Assembly: GCF_010692725.1 (NCBI RefSeq)
Contig: NZ_JAAFZB010000093.1
Span: 398,310 to 462,309 of the forward strand
DNA from: Flavihumibacter soli
GTDB lineage: Bacteria > Bacteroidota > Bacteroidia > Sphingobacteriales > Sphingobacteriaceae
Direction of reading: 5' to 3'
Length of the DNA: 64,000 bases
The position numbers and the translations under genes are program-made. The notes below the pieces were generated by a model. That model saw nothing but the letters and a program-made list of their open reading frames with translations, made no database searches and was not told the DNA's origin. Shown here piece after piece: positions 1 through 8,300 of this stretch (position 1 is the stretch's first letter; each line of letters starts with the position of its first letter).

Positions 1-1464
1 GATCGCCCCGATAAAGAGTGCAAGCTGCTGGTATTTCGGCGTTGCGCCTACGATATAACCGGTTTTTAAGTCCTGCGAAGTTGCACCTGCGTTGGCTGCT
101 GCGATGCAGATCATACTCCCCACCACGAGTGCCATCGGCTCATATAATTCGCCGGTCCAGCCGACACTGATAAATACCAGGCAAGTACCCATCAAAGTAG
201 CGATGGTCATTCCGGAGATAGGGTTTGAGGATGAACCGATCAGACCGACGATACGGCTTGAAACTGTCACAAAGAAAAAACCGAAGATTATGATCAAAAC
301 ACCGATCAGCAATTTGTTGACGACGGAATCTCCCGGAATTTGAGGTAACACTACCATCAGGATCACCAGGGCGACGCTTCCCAGGATCACCGTTTTAAAT
401 GATAGGTCATCATCTGTTCGTTTGACTGTAACTTTCTTGTCAGCCGATCTGCTTACCGAAGCAAGGCTGGACTTAAATGAAGAGACAATGGTAGGGATGG
501 TTTTCAGTAAAGTAATAAACCCTCCTGCGGCAACTGCTCCCGCGCCGATCTGACGAACATAGGCACGGTATATCGCGTCGGCAGTGTCCGTAAATGACTT
601 GCTGACAGGATCCCAGCCTCCCGGGCCGCCGGGAGTAAGAAGATCTTTGAGATATCCAAGTTTTACGAGCTGCAGTGCAGTGGTCTCTGCCGGTACAAGT
701 GAAGCCAGAAGTGGGATTAATCCCAGCCAGGCCAGCACGCCGCCGGCGACCAGCACCCCGGCAATCCTGGGGCCGATGATATAGCCTACTCCCATGTACT
801 CAGGCGTGATTTCGCCGTTTACGGTAGCCGAGGGAAAAATCTTATTACTTTGTTCCGTGACCCAGGCCGGTGTTGCAGCTATAATATGAAAGACTTTCTG
901 GAGGATGGCATATGCGAAGGCAAACGCTAATCCATAATAGGCGGTCTTAGCAAAATCGCCCCCTTTTTCGCCTGCAATCAATACGGAGGCGCAGGCTGTT
1001 CCCTCCGGATAGGGAAGTGTTCCGTGTTCCTCAACGATCAGAGCCTTTCTTAAAGGGATCATCATCAGCGTTCCGAGGATCCCGCCCAGAGCCGCCAGAA
1101 AGAAAATCGGCCAGTAGGAAAAGAAACTCCCCCCGGCACTTCCGGCGGAAAGGAAAAGAAATCCCGGTAAGGTAAAAACAACTCCTGCCGCTATTGACTC
1201 GCCAGCCGAACCGGTGGTTTGTATAATATTGTTCTCCAGGATCGTTGTTTTAAAGAATTTTCGTCCCAGTGAAATAGCGAGAACTGCGATAGGAATGGAG
1301 GCGGAAACGGTCAGCCCGGCCTTCAATGCCAGGTAGACCGTAGAAGCTCCGAAAATAACACCAAATAAGGCTCCCAGTAATATTGATTTAACAGTAAACT
1401 CGGCGACTCTGCCGCTGGCAGGAATGTAAGGCCTGAATTCTTTTCCGGTTCGGATTTCTGACAT
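1..1464 (-). CDS. OPT family oligopeptide transporter (3' end outside window)
   Basis: The reading frame starts at an ATG (1462-1464) and runs without a stop to the left edge, giving 488 residues; OPT proteins are usually about 600-700 residues, so the C-terminus is missing. The N-terminus (MSEIRTGKEFRPYIP, then a membrane segment with GALFGVIFGASTVYLALKAG) and the later TLPYPEGTACA motif are typical of the bacterial OPT/YSL branch, inner-membrane proteins that import oligopeptides or metal chelates, probably by proton symport. Many hydrophobic segments are visible along its length. It is transcribed away from the GmhB-like gene. The family is clear; the substrate cannot be told. Confidence 0.9.
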   Translation of the reverse strand, partial: MSEIRTGKEFRPYIPASGRVAEFTVKSILLGALFGVIFGASTVYLALKAGLTVSASIPIAVLAISLGRKFFKTTILENNIIQTTGSAGESIAAGVVFTLPGFLFLSAGSAGGSFFSYWPIFFLAALGGILGTLMMIPLRKALIVEEHGTLPYPEGTACASVLIAGEKGGDFAKTAYYGLAFAFAYAILQKVFHIIAATPAWVTEQSNKIFPSATVNGEITPEYMGVGYIIGPRIAGVLVAGGVLAWLGLIPLLASLVPAETTALQLVKLGYLKDLLTPGGPGGWDPVSKSFTDTADAIYRAYVRQIGAGAVAAGGFITLLKTIPTIVSSFKSSLASVSRSADKKVTVKRTDDDLSFKTVILGSVALVILMVVLPQIPGDSVVNKLLIGVLIIIFGFFFVTVSSRIVGLIGSSSNPISGMTIATLMGTCLVFISVGWTGELYEPMALVVGSMICIAAANAGATSQDLKTGYIVGATPKYQQLALFIGAI

Positions 1465-1544
1465 TAAGATTTGATTTATCGTTCCTGATTTAAAGATAGT
1501 TTTTTTGAGCAGATTTATTTACTATGGAAACGTAGATTTGCTTT

Positions 1545-2039
1545 ATGATAGAAAAGCAAAAAGCGGTCTTTCTCGATCGGGATGGCGTTCTGAATAAGGA
1601 ACTTGGTGATTATGTCTGCAGGGTTGAGGATTTTAAAATTCTGGAACACAATTTTAAACCCCTGAAGGAACTCCAGGAGCGCGGATACCTGCTGATCGTT
1701 ATTACGAACCAGGGCGGCCTTGCTAAAAAGTGGTATACGGAGGAAATTCTTATGGAAATGAACCGGCAGCTAAAGGAAACGTACGAACAGCAAGGTATCA
1801 GCCTGTCGGAGATATATTACTGTAACCATCACCCCGAGTATAATGGCAAATGTCTTTGCCGAAAGCCGGGATCGATGATGCTCGAAAAAGCGGTAGCGCG
1901 TTTTAACATTGATCCTTCGAAGTCCTATTTTATCGGGGACCGTGAACGGGATGTACTGGCCGGCGAGGCTGCAGGGGTGAAAGGGATTCTGATTGATTCC
2001 GATCAGCCAATCAGCGAGGTACTTGAGCTGATCAAATAA
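1545..2039 (+). CDS. HAD-family phosphatase, GmhB / histidinol-phosphatase type
   Basis: A 164-residue HAD phosphatase. The catalytic DxD lies at residues 11-13 (LDRDGVLN), the Ser/Thr motif at VITNQGG (residues 52-58), and the metal-binding GD near residues 131-132. C93, H95, C103 and C105 match the zinc loop of D-glycero-D-manno-heptose-1,7-bisphosphate 7-phosphatase (GmhB), which makes the lipopolysaccharide core heptose precursor. The same fold and zinc loop occur in histidinol-phosphate phosphatases, so the substrate is uncertain. There is no heptose or histidine gene nearby. A DinB gene follows after 10 bases, suggesting cotranscription. Confidence 0.85.
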   Translation: MIEKQKAVFLDRDGVLNKELGDYVCRVEDFKILEHNFKPLKELQERGYLLIVITNQGGLAKKWYTEEILMEMNRQLKETYEQQGISLSEIYYCNHHPEYNGKCLCRKPGSMMLEKAVARFNIDPSKSYFIGDRERDVLAGEAAGVKGILIDSDQPISEVLELIK

Positions 2040-2049
2040 TCCACAAAAT

Positions 2050-2574
2050 ATGAAAAGAACAGAGTGGTTCGAACGGAAGTTTTCTCCCATAACTGATAGC
2101 GGATTACTACCCGGCATCATCGAAAGACTGGCCGGAACGCCGTTAAGACTGGAGGCGAAAGTTCGTAAAATAACGCCGGCTCTGTTAGAACAGAGGTCCG
2201 GGACTAAATGGTCTGTTAAGAAAGAAATTGGCCACCTGAACGACCTTGAACCATTATGGCTCGGGCGCGTTACCCAGATCCAGGCAGGTATTCCGGAACT
2301 TACTGCCGCCGACCTGACTAACAGGAAAACGCATGAGGCTGATCATGACGACCGGCTCCTCGTAGATCTGCTCTTAGATTTCAGTACTAGCAGGGATAAG
2401 CTGATAACCAAGTTAAAATCACTCAGGGATGACGATCTGAAAAAGGCTTCAGTGCACCCCAGGCTCAAAACGCCAATGACTATCACAGAGCTTGCTTATT
2501 TTGTTGCCGAGCATGATGATCATCACCTCGCCCAGATCAGCAGCCTGTCTGAAGAATTTGATAAAGGAAACTAA
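2050..2574 (+). CDS. DinB-family protein
   Basis: A 174-residue all-helical protein of the DinB/YfiT superfamily. Candidate metal ligands are the histidine in IGHLNDLE (near residue 62) and the histidines of EHDDHHLAQI near the C-terminus; this three-histidine arrangement is the family hallmark. Members include thiol-dependent S-transferases and damage-inducible proteins of unknown role, so no reaction is assigned. It starts 10 bases after the phosphatase gene and its stop overlaps the stop of the convergent YpdA-type gene by a few bases. Confidence 0.8.
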   Translation: MKRTEWFERKFSPITDSGLLPGIIERLAGTPLRLEAKVRKITPALLEQRSGTKWSVKKEIGHLNDLEPLWLGRVTQIQAGIPELTAADLTNRKTHEADHDDRLLVDLLLDFSTSRDKLITKLKSLRDDDLKKASVHPRLKTPMTITELAYFVAEHDDHHLAQISSLSEEFDKGN

Positions 2575-3548
2575 TTTTTCAAAACCTTACTCGCTATATC
2601 CTGCATGATCCTCACGGCATGGTCTCTCGAATTTTCGATGAACCATACGTGCGTTTCCATTCCGCCACAGACAACACCGGCAAGGTAAATTCCCGGGACA
2701 TTGGTTTCCATGGTTTCAGGATCATGTACAGGCAAACGCTTTTCATCGTCTGAAAGGAGCACCCCCATTTTTTCCAAAAAATCAAAGTTCGGCATATAGC
2801 CTGTTAGCGCTATGACGTAATCGTTCTTCAGAACCAGCAGACCTTCAGGAGTTTGAATTTCCACCTCATCCTCGCTCACTGAGCGTAGCCCGGAATTGAA
2901 AAAAGCCTTAATACTCCCTTCCTTAATTCGGTTAATGATATCAGGTCTTACCCAGTATTTTACCCGTTCTCCAATATCCGGTCCCCTCACAACCATCGTT
3001 ACTTCGGCACCCTTCCGGTAAGTTTCCAAAGCGGCATCAACTGCTGAATTGCTGGCTCCAACAACTACGACTTTTTGCATGGCGTAAAAATGCGGATCGG
3101 TGTAGTAATGCCGAACCTTTGGAAGATCCTCGCCGGGGATATTCAATGTAAAAGGTATATCGTAGAATCCGGTTGATATGATAATATTGAGCGCGATATA
3201 ATCCGCTTTTGATGTATAGACGTGGAAGTAATCACCATTCTTAACCGTTGATAGAACCTCTTCAAACAATCGGATGTTCAGGTTGAACTTTAAAGCTACC
3301 CGGCGATAGTATTCCAGGGCTTCTGCTTTGACCGGCTTTATGTTATTGGAGACAAAAGGAACCCCGCCGATCTCCAGCTTTTCGGAGGTTGAGAAGAAGG
3401 TCATTGTCACCGGGTAATGATATAATGAATTAACCAGGCATCCTTTCTCAACGATCAGGTAGGTGAGTCCCTTTTTTTGTGCTTCAATTCCACATGTAAG
3501 TCCGATGGGACCTGCACCAATGATAATTACATCAAAAACTTCAGGCAT
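2571..3548 (-). CDS. YpdA-type FAD/NAD(P)-dependent oxidoreductase
   Basis: A 325-residue flavoprotein reductase. The N-terminal FAD-binding Rossmann motif is GAGPIGLTCG (residues 11-20) and a second NAD(P)H-binding motif, VVGASNSAVDAAL, lies near residue 161. It has no CxxC redox pair, which separates it from thioredoxin reductase and fits YpdA/Bdr, the bacillithiol disulfide reductase. Whether this organism makes bacillithiol cannot be judged from the window; the substrate call rests on family resemblance. The gene is convergent with dinB and has about 300 bases before the next gene. Confidence 0.85.
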   Translation of the reverse strand: MPEVFDVIIIGAGPIGLTCGIEAQKKGLTYLIVEKGCLVNSLYHYPVTMTFFSTSEKLEIGGVPFVSNNIKPVKAEALEYYRRVALKFNLNIRLFEEVLSTVKNGDYFHVYTSKADYIALNIIISTGFYDIPFTLNIPGEDLPKVRHYYTDPHFYAMQKVVVVGASNSAVDAALETYRKGAEVTMVVRGPDIGERVKYWVRPDIINRIKEGSIKAFFNSGLRSVSEDEVEIQTPEGLLVLKNDYVIALTGYMPNFDFLEKMGVLLSDDEKRLPVHDPETMETNVPGIYLAGVVCGGMETHVWFIENSRDHAVRIMQDIASKVLKN

Positions 3549-3725
3549 AAGAGTTTTAAAATGTCAAAATACACAATTTGTTATTCGCAGCAATTCAAGC
3601 TGCCTAAAACACTTAAAATCTGTTTTTATACAGACAATTCGTACCGGACCTATACCCTTCATAAGTGACAGCTTGCTTGCTATGAAATAACAGGGTGTTA
3701 ACTATATCCAGAAATGGTTACGACA

Positions 3726-3769
3726 TAGTTAGCATATAGTTAGTATATAGTTAGCATATAGTGAGCGAG
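3726..3769. repeat. 11-bp tandem repeat, about four copies
   Basis: Units TAGTTAGCATA, TAGTTAGTATA, TAGTTAGCATA and a degenerate TAGTGAGCGAG follow head to tail with period 11. The array sits in the space between the YpdA-type gene and the aldolase terminator. The rest of 3549-3796 shows no gene that I can support. Confidence 0.8.
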
Positions 3770-3796
3770 CTACCGGAGCCTTATGATTTTCGCAAA

Positions 3797-3829
3797 TAAA
3801 AAAGCCGGGCCTGATATCCAGGCACGGCT
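3797..3829 (-). terminator. Intrinsic terminator after the transaldolase-like gene
   Basis: On the minus strand the arms AGCCG and GCCTG pair with CAGGC and CGGCT across a short loop, with one internal mismatch, followed by six T and then ATTT. It lies 28 bases past the stop of the aldolase gene. Confidence 0.85.
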
Positions 3830-3856
3830 CCACTTTATGATAATTTCTACCGGAGA

Positions 3857-4516
3857 TTATTTACTCGCAGCTTTTGCATGATCTGCCAGGAACTGGTTCA
3901 ACCCGATGTCAGTCAGCGGATGTTTCATCAAAGCAATAATAGCGGATAAAGGACCGGTCATGACATCAGCACCTAATTTAGCGCAATCGATGATATGCAT
4001 TGGGTGACGTACTGAGGCTGCAAGTATCTGGGTTTCGTATCCGTAATTATCGAAAATAAGGCGGATGTCGGAAATTAAGCCGAGACCATCAGTAGAGATG
4101 TCGTCAAGGCGGCCAATGAAAGGCGATACAAATGTAGCACCGGCCTTTGCAGCAAGCAGAGCCTGTCCGGCAGAGAAAACCAGTGTGCAATTGGTTTTAA
4201 TTCCTTTAGATGAAAAGTATTTGATTGCCTTAATTCCGTCTTTTATCATGGGCACCTTAACGACGATCTTCGGATTTAAAGCCGCAAGAACTTCGCCTTC
4301 GGCGATCATCGTTTCATAATCAGTCGCAATGACTTCGGCACTAACATCACCCTCAACAATCTCGCAAATAGCTTTATAGTGATTAATAATATTGTCATGG
4401 CCAGTAATGCCTTCCTTCGCCATCAGGGTAGGATTAGTGGTTACGCCGTCTAAAACCCCAAGATCCTGGGCTTCTTTAATTTGTGCAAGGTTTGCGGTAT
4501 CGATGAAGAATTTCAT
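3857..4516 (-). CDS. fsa: Fructose-6-phosphate aldolase / transaldolase-like protein
   Basis: A 219-residue single-domain aldolase of the small transaldolase/FSA family. It opens with [16 protein letters not shown] and DGVTTNPTL, and the Schiff-base lysine is K87 in VVKVPM. The segment [20 protein letters not shown] and the SPFIGRLDD motif complete the TIM-barrel active site. The family includes fructose-6-phosphate aldolases and short transaldolases of the pentose phosphate pathway; from sequence alone the two are hard to separate, and without another transaldolase in view a transaldolase role is possible. The gene ends in its own terminator and lies directly downstream of the four-helix-bundle gene. 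Confidence 0.9.
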   Translation of the reverse strand: MKFFIDTANLAQIKEAQDLGVLDGVTTNPTLMAKEGITGHDNIINHYKAICEIVEGDVSAEVIATDYETMIAEGEVLAALNPKIVVKVPMIKDGIKAIKYFSSKGIKTNCTLVFSAGQALLAAKAGATFVSPFIGRLDDISTDGLGLISDIRLIFDNYGYETQILAASVRHPMHIIDCAKLGADVMTGPLSAIIALMKHPLTDIGLNQFLADHAKAASK

Positions 4517-4517
4517 T

Positions 4518-4556
4518 TCAATTTGTTAATTAGTCAATTTGTTTATTTGCCAATTG
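4518..4556. repeat. Left flanking repeat of the four-helix-bundle gene
   Basis: Contains TCAATTTGTTAATTAG (4518-4533) followed by a second TCAATTTG copy and TTGCCAATTGG. The outer 16 bases are an inverted match (14 of 16) to the end of the right repeat at 4930-4945. The last codons and stop of the four-helix-bundle gene lie inside this repeat. Confidence 0.7.
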
Positions 4557-4910
4557 GTTTTTAGTAGTGGCAATGATTTTTGTGATGATTTTTTGAATTA
4601 TTTTAAGTTCAGTCAGCAGGTTTTCAATTATTTCGTCAGGTTTTATCTCGTTACATAGCAATAGCCAATATTCCGTCTCATCGGCTTCTTTAGCAGCAAC
4701 TTTGAACTTATGGATGAAATCAGCTTTGCTTTCGGCATTTTGAGCTTCCCGTGTGTTTGCTCCAATTGATGTTCCACACCTTTGTAATTGCCGGGCTACT
4801 ACATATTGCTTTTGATCTTGAAGGTTTTGAGAGTATTTTAAAATGCAGACCGCAAAATTAAATGTTTTATCTACAATAAGGTTGTCCTGGGAAGGAATTT
4901 GTTTTGTCAT
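4530..4910 (-). CDS. Four-helix-bundle protein (23S rRNA intervening-sequence protein family)
   Basis: A 126-residue protein if started at the ATG at 4908-4910; an upstream TTG at 4916 is less likely because it lies in the flanking repeat. The segments RCGTSIGANTREAQNA and FIHKFKVAAKEADETEYW are the signature of the S23/IVP four-helix-bundle family, first found in intervening sequences of spirochaete 23S rRNA and common as free-standing genes in Bacteroidota. Its molecular function is not known. The coding region is bracketed by inverted AT-rich repeats and its last codons (NQLANKQID) are made of repeat sequence, which suggests that gene and repeats form one unit. Confidence 0.85.
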   Translation of the reverse strand: MTKQIPSQDNLIVDKTFNFAVCILKYSQNLQDQKQYVVARQLQRCGTSIGANTREAQNAESKADFIHKFKVAAKEADETEYWLLLCNEIKPDEIIENLLTELKIIQKIITKIIATTKNQLANKQID

Positions 4911-4945
4911 TGACAAATCGCCAAATTAGCTAATCGACAAATTGA
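4911..4945. repeat. Right flanking repeat of the four-helix-bundle gene
   Basis: Contains TGACAAATCGCCAAATTAG and CTAATCGACAAATTGA. The last 16 bases are the inverted counterpart of 4518-4533 with two mismatches. It lies between the four-helix-bundle start codon and the T-run of the SRP RNA. Confidence 0.7.
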
Positions 4946-4954
4946 AAAAAAAAG

Positions 4955-5054
4955 TGGGCAAGCCCCTTTTATCGCACCGCTCAACCTTCTACCCTTGCTG
5001 TGTTCCCACCCTGGGGGAGTTCAAAAGGAGCTGGTCGTAAAAGACTTACCCGCC
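4955..5054 (-). ncRNA. ffs: Signal recognition particle RNA, small bacterial type
   Basis: The minus-strand RNA of about 100 nt begins GGCGGGTAAGTC and ends GGGCTTGCCCAC; GGGTAAGTC pairs fully with GGCTTGCCC, counting G-U pairs, to close a long hairpin. The apical part reads CAGGGTGGGAACACAGCAAGG, which matches the layout of the conserved SRP helix 8 (AGG, GGAA loop, AGCA, AGG) that binds the Ffh M domain. A run of nine T follows the closing stem. The RNA would target membrane and secreted proteins to the inner membrane. The exact ends are estimates. Confidence 0.85.
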
Positions 5055-5055
5055 A

Positions 5056-5063
5056 CAAAAGTA
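5056..5063 (-). promoter_or_regulatory. -7 element of the SRP RNA promoter
   Basis: Minus strand TACTTTTG matches the Bacteroidota housekeeping -7 consensus TAnnTTTG and lies just upstream of the inferred RNA start. A TTG at 5088-5090 could be the -33 box, but the 24-base spacing is longer than usual. Confidence 0.55.
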
Positions 5064-5064
5064 A

Positions 5065-5394
5065 GAAAATTTGTGTCATTTAATAGCCAATATTCCATTT
5101 ATTGATATTCCAAGCTATTTATTTGGTATCTATCTGACTATCAAGCTGCCTATTTTTTTGGAAAAGTCATTGCAGCCTCATAAAAAATCATGGCAGGCCC
5201 GGAATGGCCTATGGAAATTTTCTTATCCCGATAATGATTACCAGTTTGATTGTAAAAATTAGATTTTGTTTAGATTTTGATAATAATTTAGCAATATTTA
5301 ATTTCATTATTAAGGTAATGGCAATAATAATTGAAAATTCAGCAATGGGCTTATAAATTTCTATTTTAGGAAGTTCAAATATAACCGATTCATT
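5065..5394. other. Gene-free interval before gltB
   Basis: About 330 AT-rich bases between the SRP RNA promoter and gltB. A 63-codon open frame from 5071 has no recognisable product and starts within the SRP promoter region, so I treat it as noncoding. The gltB promoter must lie here, but no exact TAnnTTTG was found close to the start. Confidence 0.6.
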
Positions 5395-8300
5395 ATGAGG
5401 TCAAGCAGCACGATCCGACAGCAGGGATTATACAGAGAAGCATTTGAACACGACGCATGCGGAGTTGGTTATATAGCCCAGATTAAGGGAAGCCGGTCAC
5501 ACCAGATCGTTTCAGATTCACTCACCATTCTTGAGAACATGGAACACCGCGGCGCCTGCGGCTGTGATCCTGACTCCGGCGATGGTGCGGGTATACTGAT
5601 ACAGATACCGCATGACTTTCTAAGTTCTGAATGTCATTTATTGAATATTAGCTTACCTGAAGCAGGTGAGTATGGGGTGGGAATGTTGTTTTTTCCCAAA
5701 AAGGCAACGCTTAAAGAGGCTTGCAGAGCTGCTATTAATAAGGTAGCTGAGAAAACAGGTTTACAGATCCTCGGTTACCGGAAGGTTCCTGTCGTTATTG
5801 ATGGGATTGGAAATACTGCGCTTTCTGCGGAGCCGGATATGGAGCAAATATTTATTCTTAAGCCGGCACATCTTCGCACTCCCGAGGATTTTGAACGCAA
5901 ACTCTATGTATTTAAGAATTTCATAACAAAAACTATCGCTGAGCAGATAAAGCTTAATGATCAGCAATTTTATGTCGCATCCTTATCTCAGAACATCATT
6001 GTTTATAAAGGACAGTTGACCAGCATGCAGGTACGCAGGTATTTTCCTGATCTTCAGGACGCAAGGCTTAGCTCAGCCTTCGGGATGGTTCATTCACGCT
6101 TTTCAACCAATACCTTTCCATCCTGGAAACTGGCGCAGCCGTTCCGTTTCATATCGCATAACGGTGAGATCAACACCCTGAAAGGCAACCTTAACTGGTT
6201 CTACTCGGGCATACGGTCATTCGCCTCACCTTTTTTCAGCAAGGACGAGCTGGAGATGCTACTGCCTGTTATAGATAACAACCAGTCTGACTCCGCCTGT
6301 CTTGACAATGTCGTTGAACTTCTGTACCACTGCGGACGGTCACTTCCGCATGTGATGATGATGTTGATACCAGAGGCATGGGATGGGAATGAACAGATGG
6401 ATCCCTTAAAGAAGGCATTCTATGAATATCATGCAACGCTTATTGAACCATGGGATGGCCCGGCTGCGATTACCTTTACGGATGGGAAAATTATCGGGGC
6501 AACCCTCGACCGGAATGGTCTGAGACCCCTGAGATATATGATCACGGATGATGACCGGATCATTGTCGCTTCTGAAGCCGGGGTTCTGATAACAGATGAA
6601 TCAAAGATCATAAAGAAAGGTCGTCTTCAACCCGGTAAAATGCTCATAACCGACATTGAAAAGGGTAAGGTTTTATCGGATGAGGAAGTAAAGAACGTCA
6701 TCATCAACAGGCAGCCTTATTCCGAGTGGCTTGACAACTATAAGATCAGGTTGGAGGAACTGCCCGAACCACGGGTTGCTTTCACCGAGCTGTCGAACGA
6801 GTCAATTTTCAAATACCAGCAGGTGTTTGGTTATTCCCGCGAAGATATTGAGATGATCATCAAGCCGATGGCGGTTTCAGGAAAAGAGCCGATAGGTTCT
6901 ATGGGAACTGATATTCCACTGGCCGTTTTATCGGATCGTCCGCAACATTTAAGCAGCTATTTTAAGCAGCACTTCGCCCAGGTCACAAATCCCCCGATAG
7001 ATCCGATCAGGGAAAGGCTTGTGATGAGCCTTGTGGGTTTCATGGGTAATAATGGCAATTTGCTGGATGAAGATAAAATGCATTGTCATTGCGTCGCACT
7101 TAAGCAACCTATACTCAACAATACCGAACTTGAAAAGCTGAGAAGTATTGATACCGGGCTTTTTCATGCAAAGACACTGCAGACCTATTTTAAGGCTGAC
7201 AAGCAGGATGGTTCTTTGCAAAGGGGCCTCGAGCGACTATGCCGGTATGCCGAGGATGCCGTTTACGATGGTTTTGAAGTATTAATACTTTCTGACAGGG
7301 CACTTGATTCGGAGCATGCGGTTATCCCGTCGCTCTTGGCAGTTTCCGCTGTGCATCATCACCTGATCAAAAAAGGCTTGCGAGGCGCTGTTGGGATCGT
7401 TGTGGAAGCCGGTGATGTCTGGGAGGTTCATCATTTTGCATGCCTGATCGCTTTTGGGGCCACGGCTGTCAATCCCTACCTGGCCCTGGCATCCATTTCA
7501 AAATTGAAGTCAGACGATGCAGTAGTAAGTTCGGTTGATTTCAGTGTTTTATGCAAGAACTACATCAAGGCTGTCGGGGACGGCTTATTAAAGATCTTCT
7601 CGAAAATGGGAATATCTACCCTGCAGTCATACCATGGATCGCAGGTATTCGAGATAATCGGGATACAACAAAAGGTTATCGACCAGTATTTCACTGGTGC
7701 TGTTACCCGCCTGGAGGGCCTTGACCTGGATGACATTGCCCGCGAAGCGCTCTATAAGCATTTTAGCGGCTTTACGCATAAAAACCCGGATGTTCACTTG
7801 TTGCCGGAAGGCGGGGTTTATCAGTGGAAACGCCGCGGGGAGGCTCATCTTTTCAATCCGCAAACCGTTCATCTTTTGCAGCACGCGACGAGGAGCAACA
7901 ACTACGAAGTCTATAAGAATTATGCGAAACTGATTAACGACCAGACTGAAACAAGGTACACGATCAGGGGCCTGCTTGGATTTGCCTATCACCGCCAGCC
8001 GGTAGCTTTAGAAGAGGTTGAGCCTGCTGAGCAGATCATGAAACGTTTTGCGACCGGTGCTATGTCTTTTGGCTCTATTTCGCATGAGGCGCACAGTACC
8101 CTGGCTATCGCCATGAACAGTATTGGTGCTAAGAGTAATACCGGGGAAGGCGGCGAAGATGAGATCAGGTATGAACGCCTGTCTAACGGTGATTCCATGC
8201 GTTCGGCAATCAAGCAGATCGCTTCAGCCCGCTTCGGTGTTACTGCAACATATCTGGCGAATGCTGATGAGTTACAGATAAAGATGGCCCAGGGAGCAAA

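Noticed and set aside
1533..1540. TAGATTTG as promoter -7 box of the GmhB-like gene
   Set aside because: It matches the consensus, but ends only four bases before the start codon, so transcription would begin at or inside the ATG. Without mapped starts a leaderless transcript cannot be claimed.
5071..5262. 63-codon plus-strand frame after the SRP RNA
   Set aside because: No recognisable protein, starts within the SRP RNA promoter region, and the sequence is AT-rich noncoding in character.
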